Part shown: in pieces, positions 1 through 6,330 of the stretch | How positions within the stretch are numbered: position 1 is the stretch's first letter | Layout: every line of letters starts with the position of its first letter | Source of the DNA: Bacteroidota bacterium | Lineage (GTDB): Bacteria; Bacteroidota; Ignavibacteria; Ignavibacteriales; Melioribacteraceae | Assembly (NCBI GenBank): GCA_021812745.1 | Contig: JAKAMS010000023.1 | Coordinates: forward strand, 1 to 15,030 | Direction of reading: 5' to 3' | Length of the DNA stretch: 15,030 nt | Notes under the pieces: model-generated | What the model was told of the DNA's origin: nothing | Database searches by the model: none | The model's input: only the letters and a program-made list of their open reading frames with translations | Translations under genes and position numbers: made by a program

Positions 1-236
1 TTATACGCGATATGTTTAGCGGCGAATCAAAAGGTTTTGCGTTTGTAGAAATGAATGACAAAGCTGCAGGCACAAAAGCAATTGAAGAGCTTAATACTAA
101 AGAAGTTAAAGGCAAAAAAATCGTTGTTAACGAAGCACGCCCTAAAACAGATACCAGACGCGGCGGTGGTGGTGGTGGAAACCGTGGCGGCGGCGGTGGA
201 AATCGTGGTGGCGGTGGCGGTGGAAAACGCTGGTAA
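1..236 (+). CDS. RRM-domain RNA-binding protein, 5'-truncated by the window edge
   Basis: The frame is open from the window edge (first full codon at base 3), so the start lies outside. Visible are the second half of an RNA recognition motif and a tail. The RNP1 octamer reads KGFAFVEM (bases 30-53), with the two aromatic residues that stack on RNA bases. Helix 2 (AGTKAIEELN) and the last strand (KKIVVNEARP) follow. After the domain come about 25 residues of Gly with interspersed Arg/Asn, ending GGKRW, an RGG-like tail common in small bacterial RRM proteins of cyanobacteria and Bacteroidota. Such proteins bind single-stranded RNA in the cytoplasm and are often cold-induced; that role is inferred here. 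The GGT/GGC-rich tail DNA is repetitive and may vary in length between strains. A strong terminator at 326-352 closes the unit. Confidence 0.93.
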   Translation, partial: IRDMFSGESKGFAFVEMNDKAAGTKAIEELNTKEVKGKKIVVNEARPKTDTRRGGGGGGNRGGGGGNRGGGGGGKRW

Positions 237-325
237 TATTTTTTTTAATTTCTGATTCTCTTATATTGTAATTGCCTTAGGGCTAATTTTAAAATAATTA
301 TAGGGATACTTGTCCCACTACTTGC

Positions 326-352
326 ATCCCGCCTTTTGGCGGGATTTTTTTT
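326..352 (+). terminator. Rho-independent terminator after the RRM gene
   Basis: A perfect 8-bp GC-rich stem ATCCCGCC (326-333) / GGCGGGAT (338-345) with a TTTT loop is followed by an unbroken run of T to 352. It lies about 90 bases after the RRM stop and only 3 bases before the next start codon at 356. Confidence 0.93.
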
Positions 353-355
353 AAC

Positions 356-1117
356 ATGAAAATGAAAACCAATTACAACGAACTCTCGCCGAACTATAAT
401 TTACGTTATAAAATTAATCCTATGCTTGGAGTCGGTAAAGCCCTGCTTAACATTGTCTCCAAGACTAAATCGAAAAACATTCTTGAAGTCGGATGCGGAA
501 CCGGACATTGGTTAAATGAACTGAATCTTCTTGACCTACATAAATTTGGAGTTGATTATTCTGCCGGAATGTTGAAAGAAGCTAATAAACTCGATAACAA
601 ATTAAAATTGATTGTCGCAGACGCCAATACCCTCCCTTTTGTTAATGGCAAATTCGATTTGATCTTTTGCGTAAACGCAATTCATCAATTCGATTATCAA
701 AAAAAATTCATTCTGAATTCCTCACATCTTTTGAAACCGGACGGAATGTTTGCCCTGTTTGGTTTAGATCCGCGAGACAAAAATGATAGGTGGTATATCT
801 ATGATTACTTTGAAGGCACATACGAGAAAGATTTGCACAGATACCCCTCATTAGAAGATATTACAGCTTGGATGAATGAAGCAGGCTTTAAACAAATAGA
901 AATTAACGCAGTCGAACGGATTCAAAATGATTTAACGGGCAGAGATTTATTTAATGACTCCTTTCTGCGGAAAGACCAATCATCGCAGCTTGCATGTCTA
1001 AGTGAAGAAGAATATTTAATTGGAATTAACAAATTAGAAAATGCAATAAAAGAAGATCCGCAAATAGTTTTTCCGGTAAGATTAATTTTTACTTCCATAA
1101 TAGGCACAAAAGAATAG
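356..1117 (+). CDS. Class I SAM-dependent methyltransferase (Methyltransf_11/25 type)
   Basis: The 253-aa product should transfer a methyl group from S-adenosylmethionine to an unidentified small molecule or protein in the cytosol. Motif I reads ILEVGCGTG (residues 42-50), the glycine-rich SAM loop. Motif II has the acidic residue D67 in GVDYSAGM, which contacts the ribose. Motif III is VADANTLPF (87-95), followed by strand 4 DLIFCVNAIHQF (101-112). The C-terminal third is family-specific and does not reveal the substrate. Starts at 356 or 362 are both possible (MKMK). I kept 356 because the N-terminal YNELSPNY segment is typical of the family. No Shine-Dalgarno is visible, and the upstream terminator's T-run ends 3 bases before the ATG. 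It is followed by a gap of about 110 bases before the DUF3052 gene, so operon membership is uncertain. Confidence 0.88.
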   Translation: MKMKTNYNELSPNYNLRYKINPMLGVGKALLNIVSKTKSKNILEVGCGTGHWLNELNLLDLHKFGVDYSAGMLKEANKLDNKLKLIVADANTLPFVNGKFDLIFCVNAIHQFDYQKKFILNSSHLLKPDGMFALFGLDPRDKNDRWYIYDYFEGTYEKDLHRYPSLEDITAWMNEAGFKQIEINAVERIQNDLTGRDLFNDSFLRKDQSSQLACLSEEEYLIGINKLENAIKEDPQIVFPVRLIFTSIIGTKE

Positions 1118-1231
1118 CCCAAACAATCCTTCCGAATAACTGATTTTTTAAGTTTTTCTTTATATAAAAAATTTTCTCTTATTAACCATTTGTCTGTTTG
1201 CTTCGTCTAAAGATGCGAAAGGAAAAATTAA

Positions 1232-1642
1232 ATGAATATCATGAACGGAATACCGCTTCACGAGAAACTAGGAATAAAAGAAGGATATCAAATTAAACTT
1301 ATTAACGAGCCGGACAATTTTATAGATTCGTTTAACGGAATTTTTGATAAGATTCATTTTCATAAACGACTTATAGAACCGGTTGATTTGATACATCTTT
1401 TCACCCGATCTAAAAAAGAATTGATGGTTGAACTTCCAACGCTGAAAAATTATCTAAAAGAAACCGGCGCATTTTGGGTTTCGTGGCCAAAGAAAAATTC
1501 TAATCACATTTCCGACTTGAATAACAATGTGGTACGAGAGATTGGTAGGATGAACGGTCTTGTTGATACAAAAGTTTGTTCAATTGATGAAAATTGGTCC
1601 GCTCTAAAATTTATCTGCCAATCAAAAGGAGAAATGAAATGA
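1232..1642 (+). CDS. DUF3052-family protein
   Basis: The 136-aa product matches the DUF3052 pattern as I recall it: N-terminal PLHEKLGIKEGYQIKLIN, then a central DLIHLFTRSKKELMVELPTLKNYLKETGAFWVSWPKK, then VREIGRMNGLVDTKVCSIDENWSALKF. The family has no assigned biochemical function. The strand-helix pattern around FWVSWPK resembles the late part of a Rossmann-type methyltransferase fold, which is an inference. The ATG at 1232 is supported by AAAGGA (1218-1223) eight bases upstream; the ATG at 1241 is a less well-placed alternative. The stop codon overlaps the next start in an ATGA arrangement at 1639-1642. Confidence 0.85.
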   Translation: MNIMNGIPLHEKLGIKEGYQIKLINEPDNFIDSFNGIFDKIHFHKRLIEPVDLIHLFTRSKKELMVELPTLKNYLKETGAFWVSWPKKNSNHISDLNNNVVREIGRMNGLVDTKVCSIDENWSALKFICQSKGEMK

Positions 1643-1827
1643 AAATTATTTTATGGTTAGTATTACTCTTTTTCTGTGCGCCTTTGGCAATATTTGTTTT
1701 GGTGCTCTATCCGGTAGTTTGGTTATTTCTTCTTCCATTCAAAATGGTTGGCATTGCAGTGGATGGCGTATTTGATTTATTGGGAGCGATACTTAAACTC
1801 CCCGCAAAAATATTACGGGGAATTTAA
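1639..1827 (+). CDS. Small hydrophobic membrane protein, translationally coupled
   Basis: This 62-aa product begins MKIILWLVLLFF. It has a first hydrophobic segment over about residues 4-32 (possibly one long or two short membrane helices) and a second amphipathic/hydrophobic part VGIAVDGVFDLLGAILKLP. An upstream in-frame ATG at 1594 exists, but I chose 1639. AAAGGAGA (1625-1632) is an ideal Shine-Dalgarno for it, and its ATG overlaps the TGA of the DUF3052 gene, a classic coupling arrangement. Starting at 1639 also puts the hydrophobic segment at the N-terminus. I do not recognise a family and assign no function. Coupling suggests co-production with the DUF3052 protein. Confidence 0.72.
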   Translation: MKIILWLVLLFFCAPLAIFVLVLYPVVWLFLLPFKMVGIAVDGVFDLLGAILKLPAKILRGI

Positions 1828-1838
1828 GAATAAGACTT

Positions 1839-2327
1839 TTACGATTTCTCTTTCTTAGGCGCCCACTCTTTTAAGAAAGTCATGATTTTTTCCGCGTCAT
1901 AAGATTTCTCTTTCTCTAGCTCTTCTGTTTTTTTAGAGAATAAAAACTTACCGTCTTTTTCTAAAATAAAGATGTGCGGAAAACCGGGGATCTTAGGATA
2001 TTGTGAGAGGAATTTTTCATTTTTATTGTCGGGACTCCAATTTACTTTTAGCACAACAAAATTATCGTGCATATAATTTTTTAGTTCGGGGTTTGCTTCA
2101 AAAAATCCGTCCAACCGGTGGCACCATATGCACCACTCACCACCTACGTCAAGTAAAATTCTTTTATCCGACTTCTGTGCTTCTTCGACTGCAATTTTTA
2201 AATCCTCAAAAGGATTTTTGGATGGATCAAATTTAGGCGCATTATTTTTTTCTTGCATAGTTTGAGCATTTATAATATTCATTAAGAACACAAATACCAG
2301 CAGTCCGGGCAAAAGCAGTTTTTTCAC
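1839..2327 (-). CDS. Secreted thioredoxin-like protein with CIWC active site
   Basis: The mature domain is a thioredoxin fold of the Thioredoxin_7/DUF255-like kind. ILLDVGGEWCIWCHRLDG carries the redox pair C66-x-x-C69, and GFPH supplies the cis-proline loop. It probably reduces or isomerises disulfides, or delivers electrons, outside the cytoplasm. The ORF is open back to an ATG at 2426, but I place the start at GTG 2327-2325. AGAGG sits five bases upstream, and the product then begins MKKLLLPGLLVFVFLMN with a signal-peptide profile and a likely cleavage site after INA. The longer form would add a second hydrophobic stretch and leave only 7 bp before the divergent gene. The resulting protein is 162 aa. 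It stands alone, 11 bp from the convergent membrane-protein gene. The partner protein is unknown. Confidence 0.85.
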   Translation of the reverse strand: MKKLLLPGLLVFVFLMNIINAQTMQEKNNAPKFDPSKNPFEDLKIAVEEAQKSDKRILLDVGGEWCIWCHRLDGFFEANPELKNYMHDNFVVLKVNWSPDNKNEKFLSQYPKIPGFPHIFILEKDGKFLFSKKTEELEKEKSYDAEKIMTFLKEWAPKKEKS

Positions 2328-2433
2328 TTCAACCTCTATTCTTTTGGAAAAAATTATTAACGTTTTTTGAATACACATTAGTATTAACGTCAAAAATAAT
2401 ACTATTTTGGCTATAAGAAAGAGCAAAAAATAA
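2328..2433. promoter_or_regulatory. Divergent intergenic region with direct repeat TATTAACGT
   Basis: With the corrected GTG start, 106 bp separate the divergent thioredoxin-like and SirB1-like genes. The nonamer TATTAACGT occurs twice in direct orientation (2355-2363 and 2382-2390), 27 bp apart. A loose inverted pair, TTTTTGA (2364-2370) and TCAAAAA (2390-2396), overlaps this area. These could be binding sites for one regulator. No convincing -35/-10 pair could be fixed by eye. Confidence 0.35.
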
Positions 2434-3270
2434 ATGACTTCTGAAAATAAATTACGTTATTTGATTGACCTCGTTGATGACGAGAGCGCAGAAGTCCGCA
2501 CTGAAATTGTTAAGCAATTGAGCGAATACGGCTTTGCTTTGGAGAAGGATTTGAAAAATCTTTCCGCCGATGTTGTCAACAGTAAGATAAATATCTTAAC
2601 CCCAATTCTTACTGCCAATAAAATGAAGTGGATGGAAGAACATTGGCATAGCTGGTTTAATAAAAATAATTTTCATGAAAAAATTGAATGCGCACTTGAT
2701 CTTATTTCCCGGTTTCATTACGGAATATATTTTACACCTGCACTTTCGGAACTGCTGGATCAATTATCTGATGAATTTAGAAATAAAATGCCATACGGAG
2801 ATGAACTCGATTTAGCTAATTTTTTGTTCCAGGAAAAAGAATTGAGCGGTTCAAAAGAAGATTATTATAATCCTTTTAATTCCAATCCGATTTATACTAT
2901 CAAAGAGAAAAAAGGGCTTCCAATAACACTTTCACTAATTTATATTCTTACTGGAGACCGGCTCGGATTGGATATTCGCGGCTGTAATTTTCCGGGACAT
3001 TTTCTAGCCAAGATTACTTTAGATGATGATGAAATTATTTTGATTGATTGCTTCAACAAAGGCAAAATAATTTTTGAAAACGATATAAATGAAGCACTGG
3101 ATTATCCGGTAGATTCTATTATTGATGTTATCCACAACGATATTACCGCCGAAGCGGTTATTACCCGTGTGATTAATAACTTAATCAACTCCTATTCGTT
3201 CATTAACGATACAAAAAGCATAGACTTCTTCACAAACCTTTCAAAGCAAATCCCGAAAAAAATCCACTAG
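2434..3270 (+). CDS. SirB1-family / transglutaminase-like (Transglut_core2) protein
   Basis: The 278-aa product has an N-terminal helical part, with the first ~50 residues HEAT-like (LIDLVDDESAEVRTEIVKQL). The SirB1/Transglut_core2 signature follows: NPIYTIKEKKGLPITLSLIYILTGDRLGLD (about 151-180), FPGHFLAKI (H189) and ILIDCFNKG (D205). His and Asp match the transglutaminase His/Asp positions, but the segment where a catalytic Cys would sit reads KGLPITLSL without Cys, as is usual in this family. Enzymatic activity should therefore not be assumed. The usual C-terminal TPR region of SirB1 proteins seems reduced. The Shine-Dalgarno is weak (AGAAAGAG, 2416-2423). It may be co-transcribed with the GlsB/YeaQ-like gene 70 bp downstream. 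Confidence 0.85.
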   Translation: MTSENKLRYLIDLVDDESAEVRTEIVKQLSEYGFALEKDLKNLSADVVNSKINILTPILTANKMKWMEEHWHSWFNKNNFHEKIECALDLISRFHYGIYFTPALSELLDQLSDEFRNKMPYGDELDLANFLFQEKELSGSKEDYYNPFNSNPIYTIKEKKGLPITLSLIYILTGDRLGLDIRGCNFPGHFLAKITLDDDEIILIDCFNKGKIIFENDINEALDYPVDSIIDVIHNDITAEAVITRVINNLINSYSFINDTKSIDFFTNLSKQIPKKIH

Positions 3271-3340
3271 TTGAACCGCCTTTCTTCTAGAGCTAATTTT
3301 GTTTAGTTTAATTCCGTATAAACAAAATAGAGTAACTATT

Positions 3341-3625
3341 ATGTCACTTGGAGGATTTCTTTTACTGCTTGTTATAGCTGCAATCTGCGGCGCAATCGGT
3401 CAAAGCATTGCCGGTTATTCGCTCGGCGGATGTTTTGTTTCAATTATTATTGGATTTATAGGCGCGTGGCTCGGTCCTTTAATTGCAAGGGAATTGGATC
3501 TGCCGATGTTCTACACAATACACGTTCAAGGAAGAGAATTCCCATTTGTATGGTCAATTATCGGCTCGGCAGTTTTCGCGCTCGTTGTTGGAATGCTTAC
3601 ACGCGGAAAGAACAGGCAGTCTTAA
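3341..3625 (+). CDS. GlsB/YeaQ/YmgE-family membrane protein
   Basis: The 94-aa product has three or so hydrophobic segments: GGFLLLLVIAAICGAIGQSIA, then GGCFVSIIIGFIGAWLGPLIA, then FVWSIIGSAVFALVVGMLT, ending in a basic tail RGKNRQS. The Gly-rich helices and the IIGFIGAWLG core are typical of the transglycosylase-associated (GlsB/YeaQ/YmgE) family of small inner-membrane stress proteins, whose mechanism is unsettled. The frame is open back to 3299, but ATG 3341 is preferred because the family starts directly with the first helix and the extra 14 residues are polar and unlike the family. No strong Shine-Dalgarno precedes it. The periplasmic loop between helices 2 and 3 (LDLPMFYTIHVQGREFP) is common in Bacteroidota versions. 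Confidence 0.82.
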   Translation: MSLGGFLLLLVIAAICGAIGQSIAGYSLGGCFVSIIIGFIGAWLGPLIARELDLPMFYTIHVQGREFPFVWSIIGSAVFALVVGMLTRGKNRQS

Positions 3626-3739
3626 TTTACTTTTCCAATTATGAATTAACATCTGGTTTTAGTTAAGAAAGAATTGCTGAATGGGTTTAAATAACCCCAA
3701 ACCGAACCGGCTGATCAAAGAAAAAAGGTTCCATCTTAA

Positions 3740-4480
3740 TTTATCGCTGCTGCAGAACGTACCTATAATTTTATAGCCCTCCATCTTACGGCAGAATATA
3801 ATTTATTGCACAGATATAGAAATGGTGAATCGAGCTTAACTGCTAATCTGGATGACTATTCCTTCATGGCATGGGCAGTTCTTGAATTATACGAATCAAC
3901 CTCTAAGTCGAATTATATTGAGGAAGCAATTCACTTAACTGAACTATCCTTAAAACATTTCTGGGATAAAATTCACAGTGGTTTTTTCTTCACACCCGAT
4001 TATTCAGAGACATTGATCGTTAGAACAAAAGAATATTATGACGGCGCAATTCCTTCTGCAAATTCTGTGTTTGCCAATAATCTATTACGTCTTGCAAGAA
4101 TTACAGCAGAGTCTAAATATGAAAACTACGCCGATAAAATCTTTAGCTCCGCTTCATCAATGCTCTCCCAAAACCCGCATGCATTCACATAACTTCTCTG
4201 CTCATTTGATTTTGCATGCGGTCCAGGTTATGAAGTTGTTATCGCCGGAAATTTCCATGAGGAGAAGGCAAAAAATATATTTAGAAAACTCTCTTTGCCT
4301 TTTATACCAAATAAAGTTATAGTTCTAGTTGATGAAGAAGATAAGAATTATCGTCTTTCATTCGATCATTTATACGGATACACTACTATTAGCTCACAAC
4401 CGACCATATATGTATGTAGAAATTTTTCATGTAATACACCAACAACGGATTTGGAAGAAGCGCTTAAACAACTGTATTAA
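3740..4480 (+). pseudogene. Remnant of a YyaL/SPATA20-type DUF255 gene (C-terminal part only, one in-frame stop)
   Basis: Reading one frame from 3740 gives FIAAAERTYNFIA, then LLHRYRNGESSLTANLDDYSF (from 3803), KEYYDGAIPSANSVFANNLLRLARIT and HAFT, then TAA at 4190-4192. The same frame continues LLCSFDFACGPGYEVVIAG, NKVIVLVDEE, PTIYVCRNFSCNTPTTDLEEALKQLY and ends at TAA 4478-4480. These blocks match in order the C-terminal six-hairpin (alpha/alpha barrel) part of YyaL-like proteins, which normally are about 600-700 aa with an N-terminal thioredoxin-like DUF255 domain. That N-terminal part is absent; the frame is closed by TAA at 3737-3739. Relatives often have Gln after the AF(x) motif, so a CAA to TAA change is a likely origin of the internal stop. 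There is no start codon with a ribosome site. The separate ORF from TTG 3806 and the ATG-less second half are best read as one dead gene. Confidence 0.85.
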
Positions 4481-4685
4481 GGATTTTCCTTTCTTTTCTT
4501 AATATTCTTTTTTTCATAATCATAATCTTGATCTGTTTGATGAATTTGAGCAAGTGAGGATCAAGAGCACGATTAAGATCATGAGCAATATCGTGAATAT
4601 GGACTAATGAATTTTTTCTTTTTTCAATTGCCAATTCTCTATTTTTCAGCAGAAAAACTTTTATAATAATATCCGGAGTAATACA
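4481..4685. other. Gene-free spacer with loose ~6-bp periodicity
   Basis: This spacer between the dead DUF255 gene and the peptidase gene is AT-rich. Bases about 4516-4605 show repeated variants of ATCAAG, ATTAAG, ATCATG, AGCACG and AGCAAT in roughly 6-bp steps, a degenerate simple repeat. The minus-strand reading frame is open from about 4718 to 4478 but has no early start codon or recognisable protein. TATAAT at 4662-4667 lies too close to the ribosome site (GGAG 4675-4678) to be an ordinary promoter. Confidence 0.4.
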
Positions 4686-6146
4686 ATGCTTCTTCGTCGG
4701 TTGGCAATTTACATTTCGTTAATGTTTATCTATTCTTCATCCGCACTCTTTTCCCAGACAAAAGATGATGCAGCTTCTGCAATCACGAAAAATGAATTGA
4801 TGAAAACGGTGAGGTTTTTGGCGAGCAAAGAACTTGCCGGAAGGCTTCCCGGAAGTATCGGTTATACTAAAGCAGCTAACTTTATCTCAGGCGAATTTAA
4901 AAAAATTGACCTGAAATCAGCTAACGGTAAAAATTATTTCCAGAAATTAAAAGTTGAATACAACGAGATTCTAGCACCGGAACATTTCGCAGTTATTAAA
5001 AACGGGAACCGGATTAGTTACAAAATTGGCAAAGATTATGTTTACCGTGGATTCACCGGTGCAGGTAAATTTTCCGCACCGGTTGTTTTTTGCGGATACG
5101 GATTAGACCAGCCGGATAAAGGTTATGATGATTATTCCGGGGTTGATGTAAAAGGAAAAGTTGTGATGGTTTTTAGATACAATCCTAAATGGAATATTGA
5201 TGGGAAAGTATTTACTAATGGTAATCCGCGCGAGAAGGCAATTGTTGCAGCTGAGCACGGCGCAATTGGAATTCTTTTCACTTCATTTCCCAATGACACC
5301 GAACCTCAAAGTCCTATTGGCAGTGTTATCAATGGCGAAGGTAAACAGATGATTAATTTTCCGGAGATTCATATTGATCTTCCGGTTGCAGATGAACTGA
5401 TGGGAGGAAGTTCCTTCACATTAAAAGAATTGCAGACCATAATTGATTCAACAAAAATGCCACTTTCAGTTTCTCTTACAAATCAAGTTGATCTTGAAGT
5501 TCACACCAAATACGAAAAAGAAAAAGAGGTTGTGAATATAGTAGGCATTTTGGAAGGAAGCGACCCGGTGTTAAAGAACGAATATTTGATAATCGGCGCC
5601 CACCTAGATCATGTCGGCAGTCAAGCAGGTAAAATATATTTCCCCGGCGCTAATGATAACGCCTCAGGATCTGCAGCACTTCTGCAAATTGCAAGAGCAT
5701 TCTCGAAAAGTAATCCAAGACCAAAACGGTCTATAGCATTTGTCTTTTTCGCAAGCGAAGAGCAAGGTTTATACGGCGCAAAGTTTTTTGCGAATAATTT
5801 GCCTTTCCCAAAAGAGAAAGTAAAAGCAATGATTAACATGGACTGCATTGGCTACGGAGATAGTATTCAAGTTGGCGGAGGTAAAAGCGCTCCTGAACTG
5901 TGGAATATCGCAAAACAAGTTGATACGGCGAATGATAAACTCTTAGTTTCAGCAACAGGTAACGGCGGTGGCGCTGATGCAGATCCATTTTTTGAGAAAG
6001 GAATTAAGACTTTATATTTTGTTACGACTAACAGTTACAAACATTTGCATATGTTATCGGACAAACCGGAAACGCTTAACCAAAATCTATTTGAAGCAAT
6101 AACTAAGCTTGCGTTTAGAACTGGATTAATGATTTGCAATCAATAG
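4686..6146 (+). CDS. Secreted M28-family zinc aminopeptidase with PA domain
   Basis: The 486-aa product starts with a signal peptide (MLLRRLAIYISLMF..., cleavage around residues 20-24). Residues about 125-260 form a protease-associated (PA) insert (APVVFCGYGLD, DVKGKVVMV, AAEHGAIGILFTS). The M28 di-zinc core follows: AHLDH (H306), GANDNASG (bridging D324), ASEEQG (catalytic E358, zinc ligand E359), MDCIG (D386) and HLHMLSD (H455 in the HxxxD arrangement). All expected metal ligands are present, so it should be an active exopeptidase acting in the periplasm or outside the cell on peptides. Specificity is not predictable. GGAG at 4675-4678 supports ATG 4686. No T9SS sorting domain is seen, so it probably leaves the cytoplasm by Sec and stays in the periplasm. 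It appears monocistronic and ends before a terminator. Confidence 0.93.
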   Translation: MLLRRLAIYISLMFIYSSSALFSQTKDDAASAITKNELMKTVRFLASKELAGRLPGSIGYTKAANFISGEFKKIDLKSANGKNYFQKLKVEYNEILAPEHFAVIKNGNRISYKIGKDYVYRGFTGAGKFSAPVVFCGYGLDQPDKGYDDYSGVDVKGKVVMVFRYNPKWNIDGKVFTNGNPREKAIVAAEHGAIGILFTSFPNDTEPQSPIGSVINGEGKQMINFPEIHIDLPVADELMGGSSFTLKELQTIIDSTKMPLSVSLTNQVDLEVHTKYEKEKEVVNIVGILEGSDPVLKNEYLIIGAHLDHVGSQAGKIYFPGANDNASGSAALLQIARAFSKSNPRPKRSIAFVFFASEEQGLYGAKFFANNLPFPKEKVKAMINMDCIGYGDSIQVGGGKSAPELWNIAKQVDTANDKLLVSATGNGGGADADPFFEKGIKTLYFVTTNSYKHLHMLSDKPETLNQNLFEAITKLAFRTGLMICNQ

Positions 6147-6189
6147 AAAATAAAATAAGAATTGTAAAATCTGCGAGAGCGGAAAAAGT

Positions 6190-6220
6190 AACCCTCCTAT
6201 TTACCGGAGGGTTTTTCTTT
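6190..6220 (+). terminator. Rho-independent terminator after the M28 peptidase gene
   Basis: The 8-bp stem AACCCTCC (6190-6197) / GGAGGGTT (6206-6213), with an 8-base loop, runs into TTTTCTTT. It lies 44 bases after the peptidase stop. Confidence 0.9.
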
Positions 6221-6226
6221 ATTGTG

Positions 6227-6280
6227 AGGGCTAAAGCCCTTTTTATTTGGCTAGCATTCACCCCATGCTGAAGCATGGGG
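6227..6280. repeat. Two adjacent REP-like palindromes
   Basis: AGGGC-TAAA-GCCCT (6227-6240) is followed 20 bases later by CCCCATGC-TGAA-GCATGGGG (6261-6268 / 6273-6280), with arms extendable by a T-A pair. Two different perfect hairpins with tetraloops in the gap between convergent genes are the layout of REP/BIME-type elements. The first is followed by TTTT and could also serve as a weak terminator. No RAYT transposase is in the window. Confidence 0.55.
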
Positions 6281-6330
6281 TTCATACAAAAGCGATTTTT
6301 ACCGCTCCAAGATCAAGAGTTTCTATCTGG

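Noticed and set aside
922..1122. Minus-strand ORF within the methyltransferase gene
   Set aside because: It is a shadow of the well-supported plus-strand gene. The same applies to small ORFs at 55-255, 2003-2236, 3430-3666, 4038-4322, 5621-5848, 14069-14290 and 14364-14576.
1594..1638. Upstream ATG for the small membrane protein
   Set aside because: It would add a basic polar stretch before the hydrophobic segment and has no ribosome site, while ATG 1639 has an ideal one and a coupling overlap.
3299..3340. Longer start for the GlsB/YeaQ-like protein
   Set aside because: The 14 extra residues are unlike the family, which starts at the first membrane helix.
4190..4192. Recoding or stop-codon reassignment at the internal TAA
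   Set aside because: TAA is used as a normal stop by other genes here (for example the RRM and giant genes), and the gene also lacks its N-terminal part, so ordinary decay explains it.
4662..4667. Perfect TATAAT as -10 box of the M28 peptidase gene
   Set aside because: A start 6-8 bases downstream would fall at the ribosome site, and no acceptable -35 lies 16-18 bases upstream.
6227..6280. CRISPR or insertion-sequence end
   Set aside because: There are only two unlike palindromes, with no repeated spacers, no transposase and no target-site duplication.
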